From the NCBI RefSeq assembly GCF_027579695.1, contig NC_083572.1, positions 18,576,421 through 18,640,420 of the forward strand: a stretch of 64,000 bases of DNA, read 5' to 3'. The notes below the pieces were generated by a model. That model worked only from the letters and a program-made list of their open reading frames with translations, did no database searches and was not told the DNA's origin. The position numbers were made by a program, and so were the translations under genes. Origin of the DNA: Neoarius graeffei. Its lineage: Eukaryota; Chordata; Actinopteri; Siluriformes; Ariidae. Position 1 is the first letter of the stretch. Every line of letters starts with the position of its first letter. Shown one piece after another: positions 31,676-60,378 of the stretch.

Positions 31676-31767
31676 CCTTGCTGTGATTTGGACTCTGTAT
31701 GAAGCAAGTCCAAAATCTCAACAGTTCTGTTGGTTACATGGATAATTTCACATAAATCCTCCAAATA

Positions 31768-33391
31768 CAGTGTCTTGCAAAAGTATTCATCCCCCTTTGT
31801 GTTTGCCCTGTTTTGTCGCATTACAAGCTGGAATTAAAATGTATTTTTTGGGGGTGTTAGCACCATTTGATTTACACAACATGCCTACAACTTTAAAGGT
31901 GAAAATTATTGTTTTCTTGTGACACAAACAATAAGATGAAAAAACAGAAATCTGGGTATTCACTCTGCCAAAGTCAATACTTTGTAGAGCCACCTTTTGC
32001 TGCAATTACAGCTGCAAGTCTCTTGGGGTATTTCGCTTTTAGCTGAGCACATCTAGCCACTGGGATTTTTGCCCATTCCTCAAGGCAAAACTGCTCCAGC
32101 TCCTTCAAGTTAGATGGGTTGCTTTGGTGTACAGCAATCTTCAAGTTATGCCACAGATTCTCAATTGGACTGAGGTCTGGGCTTTGACTAAGCCATTCCA
32201 AGACATTTAAATATTTCCCTTTAAACCACTCCAGTGTAGCTTTAGCAGTATATTTAGGGTCACTGCCCTGCTGGAATGTGAACCTTCGTCCCAGTCTCAA
32301 ACCTCTGGCTGACTCAAACAGGTTTTCCTACAGAATTGCCCTGTATTTAGTGCCATCCATCTTTCCTTCAATCCTGACCAGCTTTCTTGTCCCTGCAGAT
32401 GAAAAACATCCCCACAACATGATGCTGCCACCACCATGCTTCGCTGTAGGAATGGTGTTCTCAGGGTGTTGGGTTTGTGCCACACATGGCATTTCCCATG
32501 ATGGTCAAAAAGATACATTTTAGTCCAATTTGACCAGAGAATTTTCTTCCATGTGTTTGGGGAGTCTGACACATGCTGTTGGACAAACTCCAAATGTGTT
32601 TTCTTAAGCAATGACTTTTTTTTCTGGCCACTCTTCCATAAAGGCCTGCTCTGTGGAGTATACAGCTTAAAGTGGTCCTATGGACAGATACTCCCATCTC
32701 TGCTGTGGATCTTTGCAGCTCCTTCAGTGTTATCTTTAATGTCTTTGTTGCATCTCTGATTAATGCCCTCCTGCCCGGTCTGTGAGTTTTGGTGGGTGGC
32801 CTTCTCTTGTCAGGTTTGTAGTGCTGACATAGTCTTTTAATTTTGCTATAATGGATTTAATGGTGCTCCCTGGGATATTCAAAGTTTGGGATTTTTTTTT
32901 ATAACCCAACCCTGATCCATACTTCTCCACAACTTTGTCTCTGACCTGTTTGGAGTGCTGCTTGGTTCTCATGTTGCTTGCTGAGTAGTGTTGCAGAGTC
33001 AGGGTCCTTCCAGAACAGCTTGATTTATACAGACATCGTGTGACAGACCATGTGACACTTTGATTGCACACAGGTGGATCTTAATCAAGTAATTATGTGA
33101 CTTATGAAGTGAATTGGTTGGACCAGCTCTTATTTAGGGGTTTCATATGAAAGGGGGTGAATACCTATGCACACTCCAGATTTCTGTTTTTTCATTTTAA
33201 TCATTGTTTGTGTCACAAAAAAACCCCAAAACAATTTGCACCTTTAAAGTTGTAGGCATGTTGTGTAAATCAAATGGTACTAACCCCCCCCCCAAAAAAA
33301 AAAAAAAAAAAAAAATCCTTTTTAATTCCAGCTTGTAATGCAACAAAACAGGACAAACACCAAGGGGGATGAATACTTTTGTAAGACACTG
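31768..33391 (-). mobile_element. Tc1 family D
   Basis: TA-flanked, with inverted ends CAGTGTCTTGCAAAAGTATT and CAGTGTCTTACAAAAGTATT, 1624 bases. The right end holds poly-C and poly-A runs (33282-33316). Transposase is on the minus strand and broken. Confidence 0.92.
31974..32980 (-). pseudogene. Tc1 family D transposase, broken
   Basis: Pieces on the minus strand: N-terminal TKQHSKQVRDKVVEKYGSGL (33071-32760), then 32697-32461, 32611-32297 ([15 protein letters not shown], where the usual DE(T) reads NW), and 31974-32300 (FQQGSDPKYTAKATLEWF, then SPDLSPIENLWHNL). The catalytic D of the QQD block reads G in this copy. At least three frameshifts. Confidence 0.85.
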
Positions 33392-33628
33392 TATTCATCC
33401 AATCATTCTTGAGATAACACGCTAATGAGAGTCTTAGATGTATGGATAGATGCAAGGCTGCACAGACAGCTGCATGGACAACCCAAGAACATAATAAAAA
33501 TGAGAGCATTAGAATATCTAACATGTGATCAATGTTACAGCTACTCCACTCTCCCCTACTAATAAGTTGTTACAGCAATAAACATAATTAATTGGTCATA
33601 ATATTAATAAAATAATGAGTATGAGTAA

Positions 33629-33925
33629 ATAAGCCCTGCGATGACCTGGCGAGTTGTCCAGGGTGTACCCCACCTTTCACCCGTAGTCAGCTGGGATAGG
33701 CTCCAGCTTGCCTGCGACCCTATAGAACAGGATAAAGCAGCTAGAGATAATGAGATGAGATGAGATGAGTATGAATAAATAAGCCCTGCGATGACCTGGT
33801 GACTTGTCCAGGGTGTACCCCGCCTCTCACCCATAGTCAGCTGGGATAGGCTCCAGCTTGCCTGTGACCCTGTAGAACAGGATAAGTGGCTACAGATAAT
33901 GGATGGATGGATGGATGGATGGTAT
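33629..33925 (+). mobile_element. Two adjacent 5'-truncated SINE 3' ends
   Basis: Both pieces start at the same point (AAGCCCTGCGATGACCTGG at about 33629 and 33780). The first ends in a GATGAGATGAG tail, the second in (GGAT)n. Each is bordered by copies of AGTATGAATAAATAA-like sequence. Confidence 0.85.
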
Positions 33926-34750
33926 GAATAAATAAATAAACTTGAATCTTAGTGACATTTTAATAAAACTAAGTTTTAATAAAATATTTTACACATTTTT
34001 ATAATGTAGACCTTCAATCTATGCTTCCATGGCCATTATTTATTGGCACATCTCTCAAATAATATTTATATTAACTTTTTCCCACAGAAACTAAGTGAAC
34101 AAACACACATACTAAGAGAAAGAAACACTTTTATTGATGTGGCCACTCAAATTTGGATGCAAACCAATGACACATTTGGATGAAACCAACACATTTAAAT
34201 TAAATAATTGCTTACGTGGTTTATGGTTTAGTCTGTATTATGTATTTGTCTGAATATTCTACTGTGTGTTCAGTGACTATTTCTGTTAATTTATTTCAAG
34301 TGTAAAACTCACCAAAGCTTGGTTTAAGTTCTATTAGTTTTAACCAATTAATTCTCTGGTATGACTCAAAAACCCACAAAACACTCACAAAATCCTGTAC
34401 AAAGACATAAATAAAGGATGAGGACTGCAATGGGATGGGACCTTCTATATCATATTCGCCTCAACATGCTTTGTCATGCAAGTTGACTAAAATAATGGTG
34501 AAAACTTAGAACTGAAATAGCACAGGTAAACGAAAGTCCTAAAGTCTGAGATTTAATGCGTTTCCGAGCACTGTGATAGCCCCAAATCAACCCAGTAAAG
34601 AAGTAAACATACTTGCTATTTCGGATGTCTACAGATGTATCATGCATGAGTCAGACTGTCAGACTGAAATCATTTTTATACAGTCAGGTCTTCAAAAGTG
34701 TATCAGTAGCCATAGTCCACAGTAGAATGAAGAACTATCTAGGATACTTT
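33926..34750. other. Region just downstream of mylk
   Basis: AT-rich, no gene or clear repeat. It may include alternative 3' UTR ends of mylk, since another AATAAA on the minus strand lies near 34129-34134. Confidence 0.4.
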
Positions 34751-34754
34751 AGTG

Positions 34755-35272
34755 TTTCAATACATTAAATGCCTTTATTTCACCACTTGAGTGTGCTAGA
34801 CTGTAAGCAGAACCGTGAAACATGCACAAAAAAAAAAAGCTGAGACCGAGGAAGACAAAGTAGCATGACCCGTCTTCTTGAATAAGTGCTGATAATCTGG
34901 AGAATGAACAAGAGTGGTTTGGAAGTCCAAATGTAGGCACTGAAAGGTTTGTTCAGAAAGGCATGCAGTTCTGACACTTGTCCATTTTTGGCCAAACAGA
35001 TCTCAGCAGCTGATGATTCTCCGAACCTAAGCACAAGCTGGAATGTCTTTGATCTTGCTGAGCATTCACACAAAACAGTCCATACTCTTTTACCATTGCG
35101 GTGTAAAGACAAGAAGTGCATGAATGATTGCACTGGTGTAAGACTTACAGTCTGTGTTCACATCAAAAGCAGCAGAGAACGAACGTAAGCTTGAAGAGAT
35201 TCAAAGCTCCCACAGTATCCAATCCAAACAACTCATCCCTTCATCTCAGCATTTCCTCATCCACCATGTTGC
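34755..35272 (-). other. mylk: mylk 3' UTR
   Basis: It follows the stop at 35275-35273. The first good polyadenylation signal on the minus strand is AATAAA at 34779-34774, giving a UTR of about 500 bases. No open frame competes in this stretch. Confidence 0.6.
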
Positions 35273-51378
<16,106 letters not shown>

Positions 51379-51588
51379 CTGTCCTCCTTAGCCACTATAC
51401 TTAGAAGCAAGAATACTTCTGGACGTTTCTTGCTTTTTAGATCTAGAGTTTCCGGAACGTCCACAGACGTATCCTTTTTCGCAATAGGTTCTGGGGAAAT
51501 CCTGGTTATTAAAGAACTGTGTGGAGGTCCTGCTCCGTCCGTGGCTCCCTGCTGCTCTGTTCGAGCCACTACTGGCTCAGAAGCCCTG
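51379..51588 (-). other. mylk: 5' UTR or upstream exon part of mylk
   Basis: A strong acceptor (TCTCTCCTCCCTCACACTATTCCAG) lies just upstream of 51588, so an exon probably starts here and runs into the ATG at 51378. One frame is open throughout (SEPVVARTEQQGATDGAGPP...), but it is not the frame of the kinase, which has TAA at 51390-51388. So this is either 5' UTR of the short isoform or a decayed long-isoform exon. Confidence 0.55.
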
Positions 51589-51784
51589 GAATAGTGTGAG
51601 GGAGGAGAGAAAGGACAAAAAGAGAGAGAATGATAATGAGCAAGGGGGATATACAGTGGGAGGGAGAGGGGTGTTGGAAGGGGGAAATGGATTGTTTGAA
51701 AGCTTACTCTCCATTCTATAATAGGTTAATTAGAGATGGGGACATGTTTTCATGTCTGCATGGCATCAGTGGGGACCTCTGTTG

Positions 51785-51794
51785 CCATATTAGG
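51785..51794. promoter_or_regulatory. CArG box (SRF site), proximal
   Basis: CCATATTAGG fits CC(A/T)6GG exactly. It lies about 200 bases upstream of the putative exon boundary at 51588 and 410 upstream of the short-isoform ATG. Smooth-muscle genes, including the internal mylk promoters in mammals, are driven by SRF through such sites. Confidence 0.6.
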
Positions 51795-52453
51795 AAAACA
51801 CTTCCAGTGCAAAGGCACCCACGCAGCAGGACAGCAATGGGAGATAAACAGCCCAAGGAAGAGCATAAGCTACTGACTCAGGATCAGCATCTCTGAGATA
51901 ATGGGAACTGATGTGGGTCAGGGGTATAGTTTCTTGGACTGACCAAAGATCAGAGGTGAACTTGGTTGTGGGGTTTTAAAGGCGGAGCCTGAGGAGCCTC
52001 TAAGGCACAAGAAGAAAGTGTGGGCGATGTTTACGAGAGAGATGAGAATCAACATAGTCCTTCAGCAGACACTGTGCTGCACAAGAATGTCACATTCTTG
52101 TGCAAGCCTGAGCACTGGGAACACAGCAGTTGAAAAAAATGTTGAAAAAGGGAGAAAGAGAAGAGGAGGAAAGTGAATGAAGACAGAGAGTTACTGAAAC
52201 AATCTATGACTGGCACTGGAGAAAAAGAGAGAGATAAGAAAGATGGAATGATTTGATTCCCTGTTCTCCCAAAACTTGGACAGAGACCAGAAGAGAAGTG
52301 TTCTCAATTTTCCATGGGTATTTGTTTTGATGTTCCTAACCTGTTGACCTCTCCATAAACGGGAGCTTTATTGGACTAGTCCTCGAGGCAGTCCACCAAT
52401 CAGGACTGCATCATATGTCTCTCACAGTTTATGTTAAAATGTTGCATTGGCTG

Positions 52454-52463
52454 CCTTATATGG
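52454..52463. promoter_or_regulatory. CArG box (SRF site), distal
   Basis: CCTTATATGG fits CC(A/T)6GG exactly, 660 bases upstream of the first CArG box. Paired CArG boxes are typical of smooth-muscle promoters. Confidence 0.5.
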
Positions 52464-52490
52464 TCATAAACATCTATGTTACACTGCTTG

Positions 52491-52493
<3 letters not shown>

Positions 52494-52530
<37 letters not shown>
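52494..52530. repeat. (TG)n microsatellite
   Basis: About 18 units upstream of mylk. Confidence 0.95.
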
Positions 52531-52531
<1 letters not shown>

Positions 52532-52856
52532 TGAGCGCGTGTATATACTCAAAGAATGGCTAAGGGAGGACGCTAAAAGATAATTTGCAAGAGTTAATAT
52601 CTTGGGTCAACACTTTGACAAGCTGTTAGTAAATTTCCACAATTGCAGAAAAGAAAAGGAATGCCTCATTACTCACACGGCATATGTCAGGGATTTAAAG
52701 CCATCCAGCGCTAGATTAGATCTCTCTTTTATAGCTGCAGATCATTTTTATTATATACACTATAATCTCATCTCATTTATTTTGTAGTCTGGTTATAAGA
52801 ATTACCCCACTTTAGAGGAAACTAGGGATGATTGTAACAGTTTTACAACCCCAATT

Positions 52857-54450
52857 CCAAAAAAGTTGGGACAAAGTACAAATTGTAAATAAAAACGGAA
52901 TGCAATCATTTACAAATCTCAAAAACTGATATTGTATTCACAAAAGAACATAGACAACATATCAAATGTTGAAAGTGAGACATTTTGAAATTTCATGCCA
53001 AATATTGGCTCATTTGAAATTTCATGACAGCAACACATCTCAAAAAAGTTGGGACAGGGGCAATAAGAGGCTGGAAAAGTTAAAGGTACAAAAAGGGAAC
53101 AGCTGGAGGACCAAATTGCAACTTATTAGGTCAATTGGCAATAGGTCATTAACATGACTGGGTATAAAAAGAGCATCTTGGAGTGGCAGCGGCTCTCAGA
53201 AGTAAAGATGGGAAGAGGATCACCAATCCCCCTAATTCTGCACCGACAAATAGTGGAGCAACATCAGAAAGGAGTTCAACAGTGTAAAATTGCAAAGAGT
53301 TTGAACATATCATCATCTACAGTGTATATCATCATCAAAGCATTCAGAGAATCTGGAAGAATCTCTGTGCGTAAGGGTCAAGGCCGGCAAACCATACTGG
53401 GTGCCCGTGATCTTCGGGCCCTTAGACGGCACTGCATCACATACAGGCATGCTTCTGTATTGGAAATCACAAAATGGGCTCAGGAATATTTCCAGAGAAC
53501 ATTATCTGTGAACACAAGTCACCGTACCATCTGCCGTTGCCAGCTAAAACTCCTATAGTTCAAAGAAGAAGCCATATCTAAACATGACCAGAAGCGCAGA
53601 CATCTTCTCTGGGCCAAGGCTCATTTAAAATGGACTGTGGCAAAGTGGAAAACTGTTCTGTGGTCAGACGAATCAAAATTTGAAGTTCTTTATGGAAATC
53701 AGGGACGCCGTGTCATTCGGACTAAAGAGGAGAAGGACGACCCAAGTTGTTATTGGCGCTCAGTTCAGAAGCCTGCATCTTTGATGGTATTGGGTTGCAT
53801 TAGTGCATGTGGCATGGGCAGCTTACACATCTGGAAAGACACCATCAATGCTGAAAGGTATATCCAGGTTCTAGAGCAACATATGCTCCCATCCAGATGA
53901 CGTCTCTTTCAGGGAAGACCTTGCATTTTCCAACATGACAATGCCAAACCACATACTGCATCAATTACAGCATCATGGCTGCGTAGAAGAAGGGTCCGAG
54001 TACTGAACTGGCCAGCCTGCAGTCCAGATCTTTCACCCACAGAAAATATTTGGCGCATCATAAAACGGAAGATATGACAAAAAAGACCTAAGACAGTTGA
54101 GCAACTAGAATCCTACATTAGACAAGAATTGGTTAACATTCCTATCCCTAAACTTGAGCAACTTGTCTCCTCAGTCCCCAGACGTTTACAGACTGTTGTA
54201 AAGAGAAAAGGGGATGTCTCACAGTGGTAAACATGGCCTTGTCCCAACTTTTTTGAGATGTGTTGTTGTCATGAAATTTAAAATCACCTAATTTTTCTCT
54301 TTAAATGATACATTTTCTCAGTTTAAACATTTGATATGTTATCTATGTTCTATTCTGAATAAAATATGGAATTTTGAAACTTCCACATCATTGCATTCCG
54401 TTTTTATTTACAATTTGTACTTTGTCCCAACTTTTTTGGAATCAGGGTTG
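52857..54450 (+). mobile_element. Tc1 family A, copy 2
   Basis: TA-flanked, 1594 bases, ends CAACCCCAATTCCAAAAAAG. Closely similar to copy 1 at 12488 but without the SINE. Confidence 0.95.
53208..54230 (+). pseudogene. Tc1 family A transposase, broken
   Basis: Same start MGRGS as the intact copy. Lesions compared with it: an extra C near 53550, a lost base near 53587, CGA to TGA stops at about 53897-53899 and near 54075, and W to L in the MVW(G) block. D and E catalytic positions remain in the DNA. Confidence 0.92.
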
Positions 54451-54452
54451 TA

Positions 54453-54860
54453 CTTTTTGTTTAGTTTCTCACAAATAATACCCCATATTGATGGACCAAC
54501 CAAAATTAAAGAACCACTTAAAAGTCAGTTATGTAATTATCAAACACAAGGAGAACCCAAAATCCAGGTGAGTTTTAACATGCCTTATGGTGAAGTGTGA
54601 CAATAGAAGAATACAACAGTAATTTTTACAGCAATGTAAAGAAGACAAAAGGCATGTAGTTTATTTGCTGAGGAGTATAATCAGGCCTGACTGATATAAA
54701 TAGACTAGAAGGGCTATGAAATCAAATACTGTTAAATCTTTGCCATTCACGTTGCTTTATTTGCTGATAAGAAATGGTCTGTATTGGATTGTTGTGTTCT
54801 TTGGTGGGACCAAGAACAATAACACCATTAGTGTTTATAAGTAAAAAACACATAACTACA
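54453..54860. other. mylk upstream flank, nothing recognised
   Basis: AT-rich, no gene. Confidence 0.45.
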
Positions 54861-54861
54861 C

Positions 54862-55370
54862 TATATAGGCAAAATTATGTGGACACCTGTCTATCACAGC
54901 CATATGTGGGCCTTCCCCAGACTGTTACCACAAACTTGGATGCACACAATTGACTAGAATGTTTTTCTACATATGCTGTAGCTTTAAAATTTGCTCTCAG
55001 TGGAACTAATAGAGCTAACTCAAACCTACTCCAAAACCACATGGTTTGCTCATGTTGCTGTGGAAGAACTCAAGTGGCATGCACAGAGTCTTGACCTCAA
55101 CTTCACTGAACACCTTTGGGATATATTGGAGCTCTGACTGTGTGCCAGGCCTTCTCGCCTGACATCAATATCCAACCTAACTAATGCTCTTGTGACTGAA
55201 TGGGCACAAATACCCACAGCCATGTTCCAAAATCTAGTGAAAGCCTTCCCAGAAGAGTCAAAGCTGTTATAGCAACAAACTCCATACAAATGACCATAGT
55301 TTTAGAATGGGATTTTTAACAAGTTTATAGGGCTGTGACGGTCAGGTGTTTACTTCCTTTTGGCCATATA
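54862..55370. mobile_element. Tc1-derived short element
   Basis: Ends about ACTATATAGGCAAAATTATG and TTCCTTTTGGCCATATAAGT, with GTGGACACCTG and CAGGTGTTTAC just inside. The interior is a deleted transposase 3' part (HAQSLDLNFTEHLW-like, near 55075-55120). A frame on the other strand (55289-55050) is a shadow. Confidence 0.75.
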
Positions 55371-57095
55371 AGTTATGAAGTGGAGGATGGGGCTGATTTA
55401 TTTCTAACCCAGACTGTACATATTTGCAGCCTATTTCTGACAGTCGTGTCAAGTGATTATACAAAGTGACACACAGCCTAGATTTAGTGTCCAGTGGGGC
55501 TAATTTATTTAAGCCTGATTTGCTGATATAGCCAAACTATTGTGCTACAATATAATACAATATAATGACACAATATCAGCATTCCTCCTGGGTTCTGAAA
55601 AATATTCTCCATTTTTTTCCTTGAAAAATCAAGTCAAAAAAGTATTCTTCACGTTTACTTATTTTTTCTTCACTTAGTCTGTATTTTTTCTTAGTTACTG
55701 ACATAGCAAAGTGGACTTAATGCAGGTTTATACCAACCAAACTGGCACAATTCAGATATGTGTACAGATACAGCTAAGCTTCTTCATTACATATAAAATT
55801 TGGGCTCCACTCCAGCCTCTAATAAGAAAGACTTGATTTTGGGCAGCCTGTGCACCATCAAGCTAAAATAAACCTCTTTAGTTTGAGCTTACTTAAGGTT
55901 ATTTTAGCATGGAGTTATTCAAAAGAGATATTAGGACTCCCTTTAGCCTTTAACACAAAACCTGATTTACAATTGAACATAGTCAAGAAGAATGCTGGAA
56001 CAACCAACAGTGAAGGAATCTGATTTTCCCATCCATTTATGAACCCAACACAGAATGACACTGCATTTTTCATCATACGTTAGCTGAGGGAAATCAACAT
56101 GTCACGCCACCTGAAACATAGCTCCCTTCAGTCGCTTGCCGGCTGACAGCACTTTCACTTTGGCTGTTTTTACCAACCCCTGTATTACTGACACTCCCCA
56201 ATGTGCTCGGGGACGGTTGGGTCTCTGAGTGTGCCTTCCCCGTGGCTGTTTCTGCTCTTAAATATCTTCAATGCTTGAAGAAGCCTGCCCAAAAACTTTG
56301 TCAGCTTAGACTGTGCCATTGTTTGGTTCCTGCAGAGATAATTACACCACCACAGCAGAGGGATTGATTCGCATTGTGATTGGTCAAAAGCTTGGTGCTC
56401 ATTTGTTCATTATGTGTAGTCGATTTTTACTGGTCACAAGCAAATGCTCACTGTTTACACTCTGGCTTCCTGCCGTCTCTTCACTGGGGTTGGATTTCGG
56501 CAAACGGAGGGATTTGTGGAGCAATTTCTAGAAAAGATGACTTATGATAACGATGACAAATACATTCATCACTGTGATGACTGCTAGTAATTTTCTCTTC
56601 ATCACTGATGGATTATGCTCGTCAATGATGAGTGTGACGAGCGCCAGCAGGAACCCTGCAGTATAATAAACGTGGACTGCTTTCTTGAAAAAAAAATTCT
56701 AAATGCCTTTGGAGGAGAAGCTAGAAGCAAAGACACTTTGCATACACTGCCCAATCAAAACATACATTGTACAATTAAAGTGTGGGGAGAAACAACAGAA
56801 CTGTAAGTTTTGTGGGGTGCAAATGAACAAGCTGGCTAATGGCAAGTGTATCCTTTCTGCTTACCATGCTTGCTATTTCAAAAGAAAAAAAAAATCTGTA
56901 TGATTATATTGAGAAAGTTTCTTAACACACTTATATTCCTGTGTGTATTTAATAGTGTTGAACTCTTCTCCTGTGTTAAGGAGACCCTGTTCTTAGTGTG
57001 TTGTAACATAATTTGAAGCCAAACTGTTTACTGTTTGTATAACATTTGTGATCATTAATGTTCCATTTTAAACAAAGGTGTCCATGTTATTAGGT
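55371..57095. other. mylk upstream flank, nothing recognised
   Basis: Mostly AT-rich, with a short moderately GC stretch near 56100-56260 free of repeats. No exon could be supported. No Ig-like exon of a long mylk isoform was seen. Confidence 0.45.
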
Positions 57096-57096
57096 G

Positions 57097-57474
57097 TCTC
57101 ATCTCATCTCATTATCTCTAGCCGCTTTATCCTTCTACAGGGTCGCAGGCAAGCTGGAGCCTATCCCAGCTGACTATGGGCGAAAGGCGGGGTACACCCT
57201 GGACAAGTCGCCAGGTCATCACAGGGCTGACACATAGACACAGACAACCATTCACACTCACATTCACACCTACGGTCAATTTAGAGTCACCAGTTAACCT
57301 AACCTGCATGTCTTTGGACTGTGGGGGAAACCGGAGCACCCGGAGGAAACCCACGCGGACACGGGAAGAACATGCAAACTCCGCACAGAAAGGCCCTCGC
57401 CGGCCCCGGGGCTCGAACCCAGGACCTTCTTGCTGTGAGGCGACAGTGCTAACCACTACACCACCGTGCCGCCC
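57097..57474 (-). mobile_element. tRNA-derived SINE, tail type I, full length
   Basis: Minus-strand copy with the 13-base duplication TGTTATTAGGTGT on both sides (left copy just before 57097, right from 57475). Tail CTCATCTCATCTCATTATCT, complete head. Confidence 0.92.
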
Positions 57475-57775
57475 TGTTATTAGGTGTATTTTACCAAATT
57501 ATTTTCCTAATCTGGAAACCCATCAATTTAAACAGTAACTGTGTGCGATTGGTCTTGTGTTTCAATTGCCATGTTGGATAGACAGGCAAACAAACATGGG
57601 TTTCATTTTGTTTTGGACTGTAGCAGTAAAAGAAAAAAAGGAAGTAATTCTTAAAACGATAAACATGCAATTTTCAAAATGATAAACAGGAAAATGAATG
57701 GAATTCAAATTAAGGAACCAAAACAGGAATACAAACGACTCTCTTAAGTAATTTTATAAAAATCCAGTCTGTTTA

Positions 57776-57778
<3 letters not shown>

Positions 57779-57817
<39 letters not shown>
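57779..57817. repeat. (TG)n microsatellite
   Basis: About 18 units. Confidence 0.95.
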
Positions 57818-57819
<2 letters not shown>

Positions 57820-59355
57820 AGATCCAGCTTACTTTCAATTAACATTATTAGAAATTATTTATAGGTTAGAAAAGATTATTTATTATATTCAGTTTGGATG
57901 TTTTGGCTACTATTTCATATTACATTACTGATTCGGTTTATAGACACACTATTCATCATCTCCTAGTCTCCTCAGTCAAATTCATGGCATCGCCAGCAGA
58001 TACAAAATGCCTGAGTTCATTAGCCAACTGGGTGCTGTTACTTACAGTAAATTATCAGACAGGTATAAAAGCATGGCATGAATTACCCAGACACTGCACT
58101 ACTTAAATGTCCCATCCACAAAGTTTCCATTGTTAAAATTTCTCCCAGTTGTCTCCTTTTAAGAGAGTAGATTGGTGCCGTAGTGCAGAACATTAACCAG
58201 ACATAAGGGAGTAAACAGACAGTGTGTGCCTCATTTTTCTCTGTCAGACAAAACACCTTTTCCTCCACTTTTATGCAGAGACACTCTACTGTTTGCATCC
58301 CTCTTGGCCAGTGATCTAAGGATGCACGAGTGCACTTTTATTCCCATGCAGTGTTCAGTATATAACACTCTTTTAAACAGACTCATAGTTTGTCTCAAAT
58401 AAAAGCAAAGCTTTGGAAAGGATGGCATATTAGCTGTGACAGGCTGCAGTTCATACTTCCTGACCCATGCTCTTCATCTCATGGACCTCACTGACAACTT
58501 ATAAGAACAGTCATATTTAACTATTCCTTGACTCGCTTTCAGTCTGAGGACATACTGTGCATGGGCTTGTAAGAGAAAATTCTCTATATTAAATGTATTC
58601 TTTTCTGTTGACGCATAATATTTTTGAGAAATATGACTTCATTGTTATTCCAGATAAGGCTGGAATCCACAGTCTGACAGTATTTGCATAATGTTTCCTA
58701 CTTTTCAGCAGAACTTTATTAAAGTTCATGAAAGCTAACTAATAGCTGAAGACATGATGTTTTCAGACAGCTCCCTGGATAAGTACAAGTAGAGAAAATG
58801 AAAAACAACGGGGGAAAAAAACCCTGCAGAAAGCATGGCAGGAATGCTCCAGATGAAGGGGCAAGCAGTTACTAAGCAGTTAATGTGATTAGAGTAGCCT
58901 GGAGGAATGATTACTAGGACTGTGTATGTTTGTGAAAGTGTGTTTGTATCAGAAGAGTATGTTTGTTCTGGAAACTATGAATGTTTCTGATTTTATTTCA
59001 AGATGTTCTCCATCGACTAAAAATCTAATTAGCTAATATTTGACTAATGCTCGTATTCTTTTGCTTCACTTGTAAGTTTGCATAAAACAGCTGTCAAATA
59101 AATGTAAATTGTAAATGTATTAATACTTGGATTCATTTCACCATTCATGATCTGATCTTGAGTGTTACCAGAGACCTTGGCAACCCCTATGAACTCTGTA
59201 ACTGCACAATTTAATAAACAAACAGCCACCACCCTAGTGTGAATATCACCTAGAAACCTTCAAATGGGCTTTGTTTCCCTTGAACATTTTGGGCGAGTTT
59301 TCACCAGTAGGTCACTAGTTGTGAATGGCAGTTAACTAGTGTTCAAAGAACCTAG
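57818..59355. other. mylk upstream flank, nothing recognised
   Basis: AT-rich single-copy-looking sequence. No gene or element was recognised. Confidence 0.45.
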
Positions 59356-59359
<4 letters not shown>

Positions 59360-59425
<66 letters not shown>

Positions 59426-59448
59426 CTATCTATCTATCTATATCTATA

Positions 59449-59496
<48 letters not shown>
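59360..59496. repeat. (TA)n with (TATC)n microsatellite
   Basis: Two long TA runs separated by TATCTATC units, about 137 bases, directly left of a decayed Tc1. Confidence 0.95.
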
Positions 59497-59499
<3 letters not shown>

Positions 59500-59885
59500 G
59501 ATAAAAGACAGCTACAGTACACACCCCTGTTAAAGTTGCAAGTTTTTGTGATGGATAAAAAAAAGGAACCAGGATAAATCATATCAGATCATTTTCCATA
59601 ATGCATTCAAAAACATTCAAGTGAAAACAAATAGAAATGTTTAAAGGGGAAAAAGAAAAAAATTACAATAACCTGGTTGAACAAATGTCTATAGCCTTTT
59701 ATAATTGGCCATGTGGCTGTGATCAAAATTAACCAATCACATTCAAACCTTATGTTCAAAAGCAATTATCATATACCTGTCACAAATAAAGTATGTGCTT
59801 TGAAAGCATGTACAGGATCTCATTGTCGAAAGTGATCAATCAGGAGAGGGGTACAAATAAATTTCCAAAACATTAGATGAGCTGT

Positions 59886-60155
59886 GGAGTTTGCATGCTC
59901 TCCCCGTGTCTGCGTGGGTTTCCTCCGGGTGCTCCGTTTTCCCACAGTCCAAAGACATGCAGGTTAGGCTAACTGGTGGCTCTAAATTGACCGTAGGTGT
60001 GAGTGTGAATGGTTGTCTGTGTCTTTGTGTCAGCCCTGCAATAACCTGGCGACTTGTCCAGGGTGTACCCCGCCTCTCGCCCATAGTTAGCTGGGATAGG
60101 CTCCAGCATGCCTGCGACCCTGTAGGACAGGATAAGCGGCTACAGATAATGGATG
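59886..60155 (+). mobile_element. tRNA-derived SINE, 5' truncated
   Basis: It starts within the core (GTTTGCATGCTCTCCCCGTG) and ends with GATAATGGATGGATGGATAG. A near-duplicate GATGAGCTGTGGA/GATGAACTGTGGA borders it. Confidence 0.85.
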
Positions 60156-60378
60156 GATGGATAGATGAACTGTGGAACACCATGAAGGCCATCATTAACA
60201 AGTGACATTACCAAGAACAGAACATCTCTTCAAAATTGATAGAAGGATAAGAAGAAAACGTACCTTGGGGGCTGCCAAGAAACCCATGGCAACATTAAAG
60301 GAGTTGCAGGAAAATTTGGCTTCACGATTCTTCACTTATCTGGGCTATGGGGTAGGATGCCAAGATGGAAGCTCTTTC

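Noticed and set aside
55371-59355. Search for further mylk Ig exons (long isoform)
   Set aside because: No minus-strand frame with Ig signatures (W, D-x-G-x-Y-x-C) and splice sites was found here.
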